Assembly: GCF_027568575.1 (NCBI RefSeq)
Contig: NZ_JANUVP010000010.1
From: Caldifermentibacillus hisashii
Lineage (GTDB): Bacteria; Bacillota; Bacilli; Bacillales; Caldibacillaceae
DNA: 64,000 nt
Reading direction: 5' to 3' (one strand)
In this document: piece by piece, positions 1 through 7,336 of the stretch
How positions within the stretch are numbered: position 1 is the stretch's first letter
How the letters are laid out: each line of letters begins with the position of its first letter
Position numbers and translations under genes: made by a program
The notes under the pieces: model-generated
Told to the model about the DNA's origin: nothing
The model's input: the letters and a program-made list of their open reading frames with translations, nothing else
Database searches by the model: none

Positions 1-96
1 TAGATTTGCACGACTTTGAATTTTATTTGAAGCCGTGTGGTGGAGCGGATGATCGAGATTTACGGTCATCCCTTTTTTTAGCTAATAGGAAGTGAT

Positions 97-300
97 CTAT
101 GAGCCGAAAATGAGGGAGGTTCCGCGAAAATGGGTTCATAGAGTAAGTCTATGAGCCGAAAATGAAGAGGATTTCGCAAAAATGGGTTTATAGAGTGAGT
201 CTATGAGCCGAAAATGAAGAGGATTTCGCGAAAATGGGTTCATAGAATGAGTCTATGAGCCGAAAATGAAGAGGATTTCGCGAAAATGGGTTCATAGAAG
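97..300. repeat. Tandem array of ~52-bp palindromic units (array 1)
   Basis: Four near-identical units begin at 97, 149, 201 and 253, an exact 52-bp period. Each starts with TCTATGAGCC, has a central TTTCGCGAAA palindrome, and ends with GGGTTCATAGA, which is roughly the inverse of the start. Each unit is therefore an imperfect inverted repeat of about 45 bp plus a short linker. Degenerate units continue to about 420. The linkers are not variable spacers, so this is not CRISPR. The same unit recurs at 5058-5412 and 7248-7325. Confidence 0.85.
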
Positions 301-454
301 AGTTTTATAATTTCGAAGTTTGGTAGCTCCGTGAAAATGGATTAAATGGATTTATAGGAGTAGTCAATAATCTCGAAATTTGGTGAAATCCGCGAAAACT
401 GCTCTATAGAAAGAACCTATAAGCAGAAGATCTTAAATAACTTATATAGTTATA

Positions 455-490
455 CAGCCCTCACCTTTCTCGAAAGCTGAGGGCTGTTAT
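455..490. terminator. Hairpin terminator 3' of the GH26 gene
   Basis: CAGCCCTCA (455-463) pairs with TGAGGGCTG (478-486) around a 14-base loop. It lies just past the stop codon of the minus-strand mannanase. The T-richer tail is on the plus strand, so it may serve either direction. Confidence 0.6.
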
Positions 491-520
491 TATTACAATA
501 GATTTAATGAAACTCCATTA

Positions 521-3500
521 TTAAACTTCTTTATTTTTTCTTTTTTTCATCATTATAGGTATCGTGATTCCTACAATGAGAAGTAACAAACCAGTAAAGA
601 AAAGTTCATAATGATTCGTTGCGGTTTTTGGTAGTTTTTCAGTACTTTTTGCGTTATGTTTATGGTCGATTTGCTTATTATTATTTTTATCCAGTGGACT
701 AGTACCGCCTGTAACTGATTGTGCATTTTGGTTGGACCCTGATTTATTAACATCCGTTTGATTAGAATCCGAATGATTCGTGTCCGATGTATTCGAACTC
801 GACTTGTCCGTATCCGGTTTGTCCGTATCCGGTTTTTCGCTATCCGGTTTATCGGTGTCAGGCTTGTCTACATCTGGGTTCTCGCCATCCGGTTTATCCG
901 TGTCAGGCTTGTCTACATCTGGATTCTCGCCATCCGGTTTATCTGTATCAGGCGCCTCTTTATCTGGATTCTCACCATCCGGTTTATCTGTATCAGGCGC
1001 CTCTTTATCTGGGTTCTCGCCATCCGGTTTATCCGTATCCGGTTGTTCAACACCAGGTTCATTCGTTCCAGGTTTATCTGTATCTGGTTCATCACTTAAC
1101 TCTATTAAGGAAACGTCATCTACATAGACATTAGCATTTCCTACTCCTTCGATTGGAAGAATTTCAATACCAATTGCTTGGATAGATTTGAGTTCCTTTA
1201 TATCAGTGAGCGGTAATTTCAAAGTGACTACTTGGTTTTCTTCAATACTTACTTCTCCGCTATCAACCCAATTCCAAGCAGAACCTGTTTGCATGTATAA
1301 TTTCACATTTGCTTTTCCTTTAGAAATCTTAACTTTTGCATATAAGGCATTTTCTCCGGTAAGGTCTTTAATCTCTGATGTTTGCAAACTAAATTTGCCT
1401 TTACTTAAATTAAAAGTAGTAGTCAAACTTGAACCATTGATAGCATTTTCTGATGTTGTTGTTACCTCGGTTGTTTCGTTTTCACTATAGCCAATTTTCC
1501 AGTTATTTGTCCCATCTTCAAAGTCGAATAATAATGGTTTCCGTGTTGGTTCCTCAATTGCTTTACCTTCGAGAGTAACCTCATCTAAATATAATTTTGC
1601 TTTTCCTTCTCCATTTTTAGGTAATACTTGTAGTCCGATTGCTTTTACTTGTTCAAGTTGTGCTTGATTAATTCCTTTTAGTGGGAAAGTAACTTTAGTA
1701 AATTCATCGGTTCCGACATGATAGGTTCCAGAATCTGCCCATGCCCAATCATTTCCAGTTTTAATATAAAGTTTTACATCAGCAGAACCACTAGAAAGTT
1801 TTACATTTGCTGATATGGCATCAATACTAGCTAGGTTTAAATCAGTTATTTTACTTAGCTCGAAGCCACCACTTTTAGATAAATTGAATTCAGTAACCAA
1901 TGAATGTTTCCCACTAGTAGCAAATTCATCAGTTACTTTCGGCTTTGTTGCTTCAGAATGATTTTGTGTCACATCAAAGTCTTCTACATCGTTCTCAAAA
2001 TCATATAAAATACCAGGTTTTTCTGGTTTACGTACCTGGCCATCTCCATTTTCTGGTATGTCTGGCGCCTCTTTGTCTTTAAAAACTTTTATATCATCGA
2101 AGTAAAGTGTACTTTCTAGTTTTGCTTTATCCACTGCATCGACATAAATTGAGAATGTACTTACATTTTTAAGTTTTTCCTTTGTTAAAATTAAGCTTTG
2201 ATCAGCCCATGAAGCTGGTTTGAATTCGGAAAAATTAATGGTTTCCATTCTCGGTTCTTCATTATCGTAATAACGATATGCTTCATAACCAACGCCATCA
2301 ATTGTAAGTTGAATATTTAATCTTTGGGATTTTCCATCGGGTTTTATCCAAAATTTTAATTGATTATATTCAGACCAATCTACCCCACCTAATGTTTTGT
2401 TCGCACCTGTGTATCCTTGACTAGCTAACTTGTAGTCATATTTCAGTCCATATTCTCCATCGTTTTTATTTTCTGTGGATAGAGAAACAGTGACTCCATC
2501 ACCATTAGATGTGTAGTTCTTCTTAAGTAAGTCATTATCTCCAAGATAATTCTCGAAATCGTCAATTACGCTTGGGTCAAGAGATGCTTCTTTAAATAGA
2601 TTGATTAGCTTAATATTATCAATATAAATATCTCCATTACCGGCTAAGGCAGAACCTACGATAGAAATCGCAAGTGTCTTTGGATTGTGTTTGACACCAG
2701 TAATATCAATGGAAACTGGATATTTTGCGTATTCCACACCATCAAAGGTTTCTGTCTCAAGGTCTGATAGCTTTCTCTCGGTTGTTGCTATTCCATGCTT
2801 TGTTTCCCAATCATCAGGGAACATCACAACACTACGTAATGAAGCGTTTCCACTGTTTAATGAAGTTGGAACATATGCATCGAAGGTTACTCTATTAATC
2901 GTATGAAGTGAAAAGTTCAAGGTGTCGGTTAGTTCTAATTTTAACTCCTGCCAGTCTTCGTTTGATTGTAAGTTTTCACTCGAGATTTTCAACATTCCAT
3001 TATCATGAATAACCGCATGACTAATATCGGTCTTTATCGAATCAGGCCAGGCACCATTATTCTTGAAATCGTTAATATCGTCATCAAAACGATATTCTTT
3101 TAAAATAATTTCTGGAACTTTGACAAAAACTTTTACTGTTTCAACTTGTACCGTTCCATCAGACATGACTGATTTAATTGTTAGTTCTGTAGATGAGCCA
3201 TTTACATCGCCGGATGGTGACCATTCTGCTTTGTAATATCTTGATTGTTCATCATACTTCATTTCATGCTCAGTTGTAGATCCTTTTTCAGCGTACGTAA
3301 CTTTTTTCGGTACATCATTTAAAACTCTAGCACGAATGGTAACTGTATTTTCACGAATGGTTGTCCCTGAAGCAGGGGAAGCAACATGCATGAAAGGTTG
3401 TTTTTCTACAGTTGTTGGTACTTCTCCGGAATATCTCTTTTCCTTTATTTCCGACGAAAATGCTGTTGAACGATCGTTATAAAAGTTGATGAAATCTGGT

Positions 3501-4651
3501 AGTAATTCATGGTCACCGCCTAAATCACCATTTATATCTTTATATGGGACAAATATATTGTTTGGCCAACCAAAGTTTGCCCATGTTAACATATAAGAAA
3601 TTCGACTTGCTTTTTCACTTTTCTTTATTGCATTCAGTAAATCTGTAAACCAAGTTAAATGATTTCCTGTTTTTTTCAATCCTTCAGGGCTATATCCAAA
3701 TTCTGTTAGTGCTGCGATTTTCCCTTTCTCATCCGCGAGATCAACTAACATTTCCAAGTCTTTAATTAAATCGTTAAAAAAACTTTCAGACCCGGCATTT
3801 TGTTTGTTATCATATTTATCGATACCAAAAATATCAACGTATTCATCACCAGGATAAGTTTCTAAATACCGTTCCTTGTCCCCCCCAGGCCCTGCACCAG
3901 GTGAGTAAGCATATAGAATATTGTGTACGTCTTTTACATCTCGTAAATATTCTACGGTATAACGGAAGATGGCTTTATATTGGTCAGAAGTTGTCGTATT
4001 TGCTCCCCACCAGAACCAGTTTCCGGTTTGCTCATGGAAAGGTCGGAAAATGAGTGGAATATCATCTTTTGATAATTCCTTAGCTAATGCAGCGATGTTA
4101 TCTAACCATTTATTAAAAGCGGAATTTTTTTCTCCACCAGGTAAAATATGTTCAACTACATTCCCTGTCGTATCATTAAAATTTCCACCAGTTACAAAAT
4201 TATATGGATGCATACTTAAAGTGACAATCCCGCCTAATTCGTGTGCAGCTTTCATTGATTGTGCTAAGTTTTTAATACTTTTTTCACTGTCACCTGAAAC
4301 TCCAGGTTTTTCATAACCGTCTAGACTTAATGTGTCCCATCCAAAAATTGCTGGATAATCACCAACGGAATTTTTAATTTCCGATTCTTTAGATCCTGCT
4401 CTTTGTCCGGATCCTTTTAAAGTTAAACCTTCATCCGTAGCATGTTGTTGTCCAAATAAAATTTTTTTAGGCCCAACATTTTTTAAATAGTTAAATAAAA
4501 GTTTCGTATTCTTTGATGCATTTGAGTCAACTAGATTAATAGAATTTGTGTTACTTGCGGCTTGAACAATTTTTGGTTTAAATGCATTTGGAACAGTTGA
4601 GATTACTAATAATACGGCTAAAAGAACTGAAAACCACTTTTTTGCTTTCAT
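521..4651 (-). CDS. Secreted, sortase-anchored multimodular GH26 beta-mannanase
   Basis: This is a 1376-residue endo-beta-1,4-mannanase displayed on the cell wall. It has a signal peptide (1-32), then a GH26 catalytic domain (about 40-400). The acid/base is E207 in RPFHEQTGNWFWWG and the nucleophile is E317 in ALTEFGY. An Ig-like module follows (about 420-512), then a CBM27-like beta-sandwich (about 515-690) and a CBM11/CIA30-like module (about 693-858). Two mutually similar modules, probably CBM23-like, occupy about 880-1030 and 1038-1186. A Pro/Asp-rich repeat linker (about 1187-1285) leads to the sorting signal LPKTA (1340-1344), a hydrophobic helix and the basic tail KKRKNKEV. The ATG is preceded by AAGGAGG. 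The GH26 and LPXTG calls are firm; the CBM family numbers are judged by eye. It is probably monocistronic, with a cre/LacI-like palindrome upstream at 4703-4720. Confidence 0.93.
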   Translation of the reverse strand: MKAKKWFSVLLAVLLVISTVPNAFKPKIVQAASNTNSINLVDSNASKNTKLLFNYLKNVGPKKILFGQQHATDEGLTLKGSGQRAGSKESEIKNSVGDYPAIFGWDTLSLDGYEKPGVSGDSEKSIKNLAQSMKAAHELGGIVTLSMHPYNFVTGGNFNDTTGNVVEHILPGGEKNSAFNKWLDNIAALAKELSKDDIPLIFRPFHEQTGNWFWWGANTTTSDQYKAIFRYTVEYLRDVKDVHNILYAYSPGAGPGGDKERYLETYPGDEYVDIFGIDKYDNKQNAGSESFFNDLIKDLEMLVDLADEKGKIAALTEFGYSPEGLKKTGNHLTWFTDLLNAIKKSEKASRISYMLTWANFGWPNNIFVPYKDINGDLGGDHELLPDFINFYNDRSTAFSSEIKEKRYSGEVPTTVEKQPFMHVASPASGTTIRENTVTIRARVLNDVPKKVTYAEKGSTTEHEMKYDEQSRYYKAEWSPSGDVNGSSTELTIKSVMSDGTVQVETVKVFVKVPEIILKEYRFDDDINDFKNNGAWPDSIKTDISHAVIHDNGMLKISSENLQSNEDWQELKLELTDTLNFSLHTINRVTFDAYVPTSLNSGNASLRSVVMFPDDWETKHGIATTERKLSDLETETFDGVEYAKYPVSIDITGVKHNPKTLAISIVGSALAGNGDIYIDNIKLINLFKEASLDPSVIDDFENYLGDNDLLKKNYTSNGDGVTVSLSTENKNDGEYGLKYDYKLASQGYTGANKTLGGVDWSEYNQLKFWIKPDGKSQRLNIQLTIDGVGYEAYRYYDNEEPRMETINFSEFKPASWADQSLILTKEKLKNVSTFSIYVDAVDKAKLESTLYFDDIKVFKDKEAPDIPENGDGQVRKPEKPGILYDFENDVEDFDVTQNHSEATKPKVTDEFATSGKHSLVTEFNLSKSGGFELSKITDLNLASIDAISANVKLSSGSADVKLYIKTGNDWAWADSGTYHVGTDEFTKVTFPLKGINQAQLEQVKAIGLQVLPKNGEGKAKLYLDEVTLEGKAIEEPTRKPLLFDFEDGTNNWKIGYSENETTEVTTTSENAINGSSLTTTFNLSKGKFSLQTSEIKDLTGENALYAKVKISKGKANVKLYMQTGSAWNWVDSGEVSIEENQVVTLKLPLTDIKELKSIQAIGIEILPIEGVGNANVYVDDVSLIELSDEPDTDKPGTNEPGVEQPDTDKPDGENPDKEAPDTDKPDGENPDKEAPDTDKPDGENPDVDKPDTDKPDGENPDVDKPDTDKPDSEKPDTDKPDTDKSSSNTSDTNHSDSNQTDVNKSGSNQNAQSVTGGTSPLDKNNNKQIDHKHNAKSTEKLPKTATNHYELFFTGLLLLIVGITIPIMMKKRKNKEV

Positions 4652-4702
4652 ATGAACCTCCTTATCAATTCTATTATTTTTATGAGTTTACTATTTAATA
4701 AT

Positions 4703-4720
4703 TTTGGTAGCGCTATCAAA
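4703..4720 (-). promoter_or_regulatory. cre / LacI-type operator upstream of the GH26 mannanase
   Basis: TTTGGTAGCGCTATCAAA is an imperfect palindrome centred on GCGC, 52 bp from the mannanase start. Its core TGGTAGCGCTATCA agrees with the CcpA cre consensus WGWAARCGYTWWCW at 12 of 14 positions. It could instead bind a local LacI-family regulator. No convincing -35/-10 pair was assigned. Confidence 0.6.
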
Positions 4721-4739
4721 ATGTGGTAAACCCATATAC

Positions 4740-5057
4740 CTTTATATTAATATAAATATATTATTAAGTAAATAGAAACTTTATAAAATGGTTAATAATT
4801 TTATAATAATAGTTTATTGTTAAGTAACGGAAAGTTTGCGACAAACAAATAAGAACATGATATTCTAATTTAGGTTAGGTTGGTACAGCAGTTTAAGGGG
4901 GTTATTTTTCGTTTATCGGTAAAGTTATTGGATGGGTTCAAGTTGGGGTGAGAGTGATGGGATCATACTGAAGCCAACCTTTTACATGCTCTTTTGCAGT
5001 AGATAATCATTTGTATCACTCATGTGCTTTTAAGGAATTGTTACTAAAAAAAGAAGG
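4740..5057. other. Intergenic stretch without recognised features
   Basis: AT-rich sequence upstream of the mannanase. No ORF with a ribosome site, no RNA gene and no terminator was recognised before the palindromic array begins at about 5058. Confidence 0.5.
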
Positions 5058-5412
5058 TCTATGGTTATTAAGCCGTTATTCACGTAATACTCAATATAAT
5101 GGGCTCAAAGGGAAGTTCTATGAGCCAGATTTTGTAAAGGTTCCGTGATTATGGGCTCATAGAAAGGTTCAATAAGCCCGTTTTCGCGAAAAACTCATGA
5201 TTATGGGTTCATAGATAGGTTCTATGAGCCCGTTTTTGCGAAAGTTTTATGATTTTGGGATCATAGAAATGTTCTATAAGACTGTTTTCGCGAAAAACTC
5301 ATGATTATGGGTTCATAGAAAGGTTCAATAAGCCCGTTTTCGCGAAAAACTCATAATTTTAGGCTCATAGAGAAGATCTATAATCCGTTTTTGCGTAATA
5401 ATCAAGATAAAA
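5058..5412. repeat. Palindromic repeat array 2, left of the IS
   Basis: About six units of the TCTATGAGCC / TTTTCGCGAAA / GGGTTCATAGA type seen at 97-300, more divergent and with a spacing near 53 bp. The array stops at the left IS terminus and resumes right of it at 7248. The insertion sequence therefore sits inside the array. Confidence 0.75.
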
Positions 5413-5427
5413 GAGGCTGGGACATAA

Positions 5428-7089
5428 CTAGCCAAAAGTAGTATATAAAAAGGTTCCAGGCAATAAAAAATTTGCTTGGAACCTTTTTTGTGGGGTTTTT
5501 CCATTTCTCGTCACTATTTTACCGCTGATGGCGGTGACTTTTCTCATATTCACCGCCATCAACGCAAAGGCTAATTCATTTTTCACTTTCTGTTTTCCTC
5601 TGACGGAAAAACGAGTGAAACCTAAATTAGCCTTCAGAAAACCGAACGCTGGTTCTACATCAATTTTACGTTTTCCGTAAATTTCACCAGTTTTCTCGTC
5701 TGAAAGCTTCGTACGTACATATTCTTTTTGGGACTCCCACTTTTCATTTATGTAGACTTTTCGGTTGTTCCCTTCTTTTGCTTTCGTGCATAAATCGCGG
5801 AGTGGACAATCCGAACAGTCCTCACACTCGTACACTTTAAATTCACGGGTGAATCCGTACCTGTCTGTTCGTTTGGAATGATGGCTAAATCGTACTTTCC
5901 GACCATTTGGGCACAGAAAAGTATCTTCGTCCTCATTATATTCCCAATTATCTACATGAAAAGCGTTGTCCTTATGCTTCTTTTTCTTCTCCTTTCGATA
6001 TTGATTGTATGTAATAAGTGGCGTTCGATTTCGATTCTCGATGATATCTTCATAATTCTGTTCGCTACCATATCCTGCATCCGCGACAATGAATTCCGGA
6101 AGCTCGAAAAAGTTTTCTTCAATCGTGTCGAGAAAAGGAATTAAAGTGCGTGTATCGGTCGGGTTTGGGAAAACATCGTAAGCGAGCACATATTGACCTT
6201 CCGTCGCAATTTGGACATTGTAACCAGCTTTCAATTGACCGTTCTTCATGTAGTCGTCCTTCATGCGCATAAACGTCGCATCTGGGTCCGTCTTTGAGTA
6301 ACTATTGCGATCACCGAAAATCTCCATATCGTTTTGATACTTTTGTTTACGAGTAATGAAATCCATCCATTGCTTCCGAGATTGTTTGGGTAATTTGCGT
6401 TCGGAACGGAGCTTTTTCCGTTCACTCCCAACTTCAGATACTTCAATCTTTTTATTATATTCCTCGATTTTCTCGTCTAACTTTTCGACTACTTCTTCCA
6501 TTTCTTTGACGGAAAGTTCCTCTTCCTTTTCTCGCTCTATTGCTGGGATGATCTCCTTCTCTAGCAGCTCATCATACAGTTGATTGGACTTTTCAATTAG
6601 CTTATCACTATATCTTTCAATGGACTTCCGCCATACAAAGGTGAACTTATTTGCATTTGCTTCAATTTTTGTACCATCAATAAAAATGGCTTCCTCTTCA
6701 ATCAATTCCTTTTCCACGAGCTGATTTCGGAACTGGACAAAGCATTCACGTAGGATGTTTTCAATGAGTGGATTAGAACGGAAGCGATTGATGGTGCGAT
6801 AGCTAGGTTCATGTCCTTGAGCCAGCCACATCATGCGGATACTATCCTGTAATAAAGCTTCTATTTTACGGCCGGAAAACACGGATTGCGTATATCCACA
6901 CAAAATGACTTTCAACATCATACGAGGATGATACGCGGGACGGCCGGTTTGTCGTATGAAGTCCTCGAAAGCTTCTTCGGGAATACTCTCGACAAGATCA
7001 TTGATCGCAAAAGCAATATCGTTTTCTTTCAACTTAATTTCTATATTTAGCGGTAAAACTACTTGATTCATGTTATAATGTTTAAACAT
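5428..7089 (-). CDS. IS1182-family DDE transposase
   Basis: A 553-residue transposase. The N-terminal domain is typical of IS1182/DUF772 proteins (IRQTGRPAYHPRMMLKVIL). Likely catalytic acidic residues are D138 in FIDGTKIEAN, D337 in IVADAGYG and E479 in KIDVEPAFGF. A lysine/glutamate-rich coiled segment lies at about 160-235. A Cys cluster (C422, C425, C428, C434) precedes the last DDE block. The ORF is full length with no frameshift. The start ATG follows GGAGGTG, but that ribosome site lies inside a hairpin (7090-7145). Its 3' end overlaps the 5447-5489 terminator hairpin. Confidence 0.93.
   Translation of the reverse strand: MFKHYNMNQVVLPLNIEIKLKENDIAFAINDLVESIPEEAFEDFIRQTGRPAYHPRMMLKVILCGYTQSVFSGRKIEALLQDSIRMMWLAQGHEPSYRTINRFRSNPLIENILRECFVQFRNQLVEKELIEEEAIFIDGTKIEANANKFTFVWRKSIERYSDKLIEKSNQLYDELLEKEIIPAIEREKEEELSVKEMEEVVEKLDEKIEEYNKKIEVSEVGSERKKLRSERKLPKQSRKQWMDFITRKQKYQNDMEIFGDRNSYSKTDPDATFMRMKDDYMKNGQLKAGYNVQIATEGQYVLAYDVFPNPTDTRTLIPFLDTIEENFFELPEFIVADAGYGSEQNYEDIIENRNRTPLITYNQYRKEKKKKHKDNAFHVDNWEYNEDEDTFLCPNGRKVRFSHHSKRTDRYGFTREFKVYECEDCSDCPLRDLCTKAKEGNNRKVYINEKWESQKEYVRTKLSDEKTGEIYGKRKIDVEPAFGFLKANLGFTRFSVRGKQKVKNELAFALMAVNMRKVTAISGKIVTRNGKTPQKRFQANFLLPGTFLYTTFG
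5447..5489. terminator. Bidirectional terminator at the 3' end of the transposase
   Basis: A 17-bp stem with one mismatch (5447-5463 against 5472-5489) flanked by A and T runs, so it can act in both directions. It overlaps the final transposase codons. Confidence 0.75.
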
Positions 7090-7145
7090 AAGGGCACCTC
7101 CAAAATTATTGTTTCGTCACTTTAATTTTATCAAAAGGTGCCCTT
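7090..7145 (-). promoter_or_regulatory. Hairpin sequestering the transposase ribosome-binding site
   Basis: AAGGGCACCT and AGGTGCCCTT are perfect 10-base complements at 7090-7099 and 7136-7145. On the minus strand the second arm contains the GGAGGTG ribosome site and ends directly at the transposase ATG. A transcript entering from outside would fold and hide the site. This arrangement is known from other IS elements as protection against impinging transcription. Confidence 0.7.
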
Positions 7146-7170
7146 TTTGTTTACTAGAATTGTGACAAAA

Positions 7171-7220
7171 AAGGCGTTGGGTCTACACTTTTTAGTGTAA
7201 GCTCCAACGCCTTAATTTTT
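7171..7220. terminator. Terminator hairpin at the right IS end
   Basis: AAGGCGTTGG (7171-7180) pairs with CCAACGCCTT (7204-7213), and a second inner stem TACACT/AGTGTA lies between them. T-rich tails follow on both strands. It would stop transcription entering the element from either side. Confidence 0.75.
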
Positions 7221-7247
7221 ATTTTACTGGAGTTTTGTCCCAGCCTC

Positions 7248-7325
7248 AGTTTTCGCAAAAAGCCCGTGATTTCCGGTCAATGATCCCGTTTTCGCGTAAA
7301 ATTCAAGATTATAGGTTCATAGAGA
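7248..7325. repeat. Palindromic repeat array 2, right of the IS
   Basis: Remnant units with TTTTCGC, CCCGTTTTCGCG and GGTTCATAGA continue the array interrupted by the IS and run up to the alpha-galactosidase stop codon. Confidence 0.65.
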
Positions 7326-7336
7326 AGCCTTTAATT

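Larger units (their letters stand above)
5413..7247 (-). mobile_element. IS1182-family insertion sequence, 1.8 kb
   Basis: The ends are imperfect inverted repeats: GAGGCTGGGACATAAC at 5413-5428, and GTTTTGTCCCAGCCTC at 7232-7247, whose complement is GAGGCTGGGACAAAAC. One intact transposase lies between them. Both ends carry strong hairpins (5447-5489 and 7171-7213) that would isolate the element from outside transcription. No obvious target-site duplication is visible in the flanks, which belong to the palindromic array. The element looks complete and potentially active. Confidence 0.88.

Noticed and set aside
97..420. CRISPR array
   Set aside because: The repeats are 52 bp with almost no variable spacer, the intervening sequence is itself repeated, and no cas genes are in the window.
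758..1134. Three overlapping plus-strand ORFs of 113-115 codons
   Set aside because: They are the antisense frames of the Pro/Asp repeat linker of the GH26 gene, with repetitive composition and no ribosome sites.
5878..6583. Plus-strand ORFs of 75-88 codons inside the IS
   Set aside because: They are complements of the transposase coding frame and have no ribosome sites.
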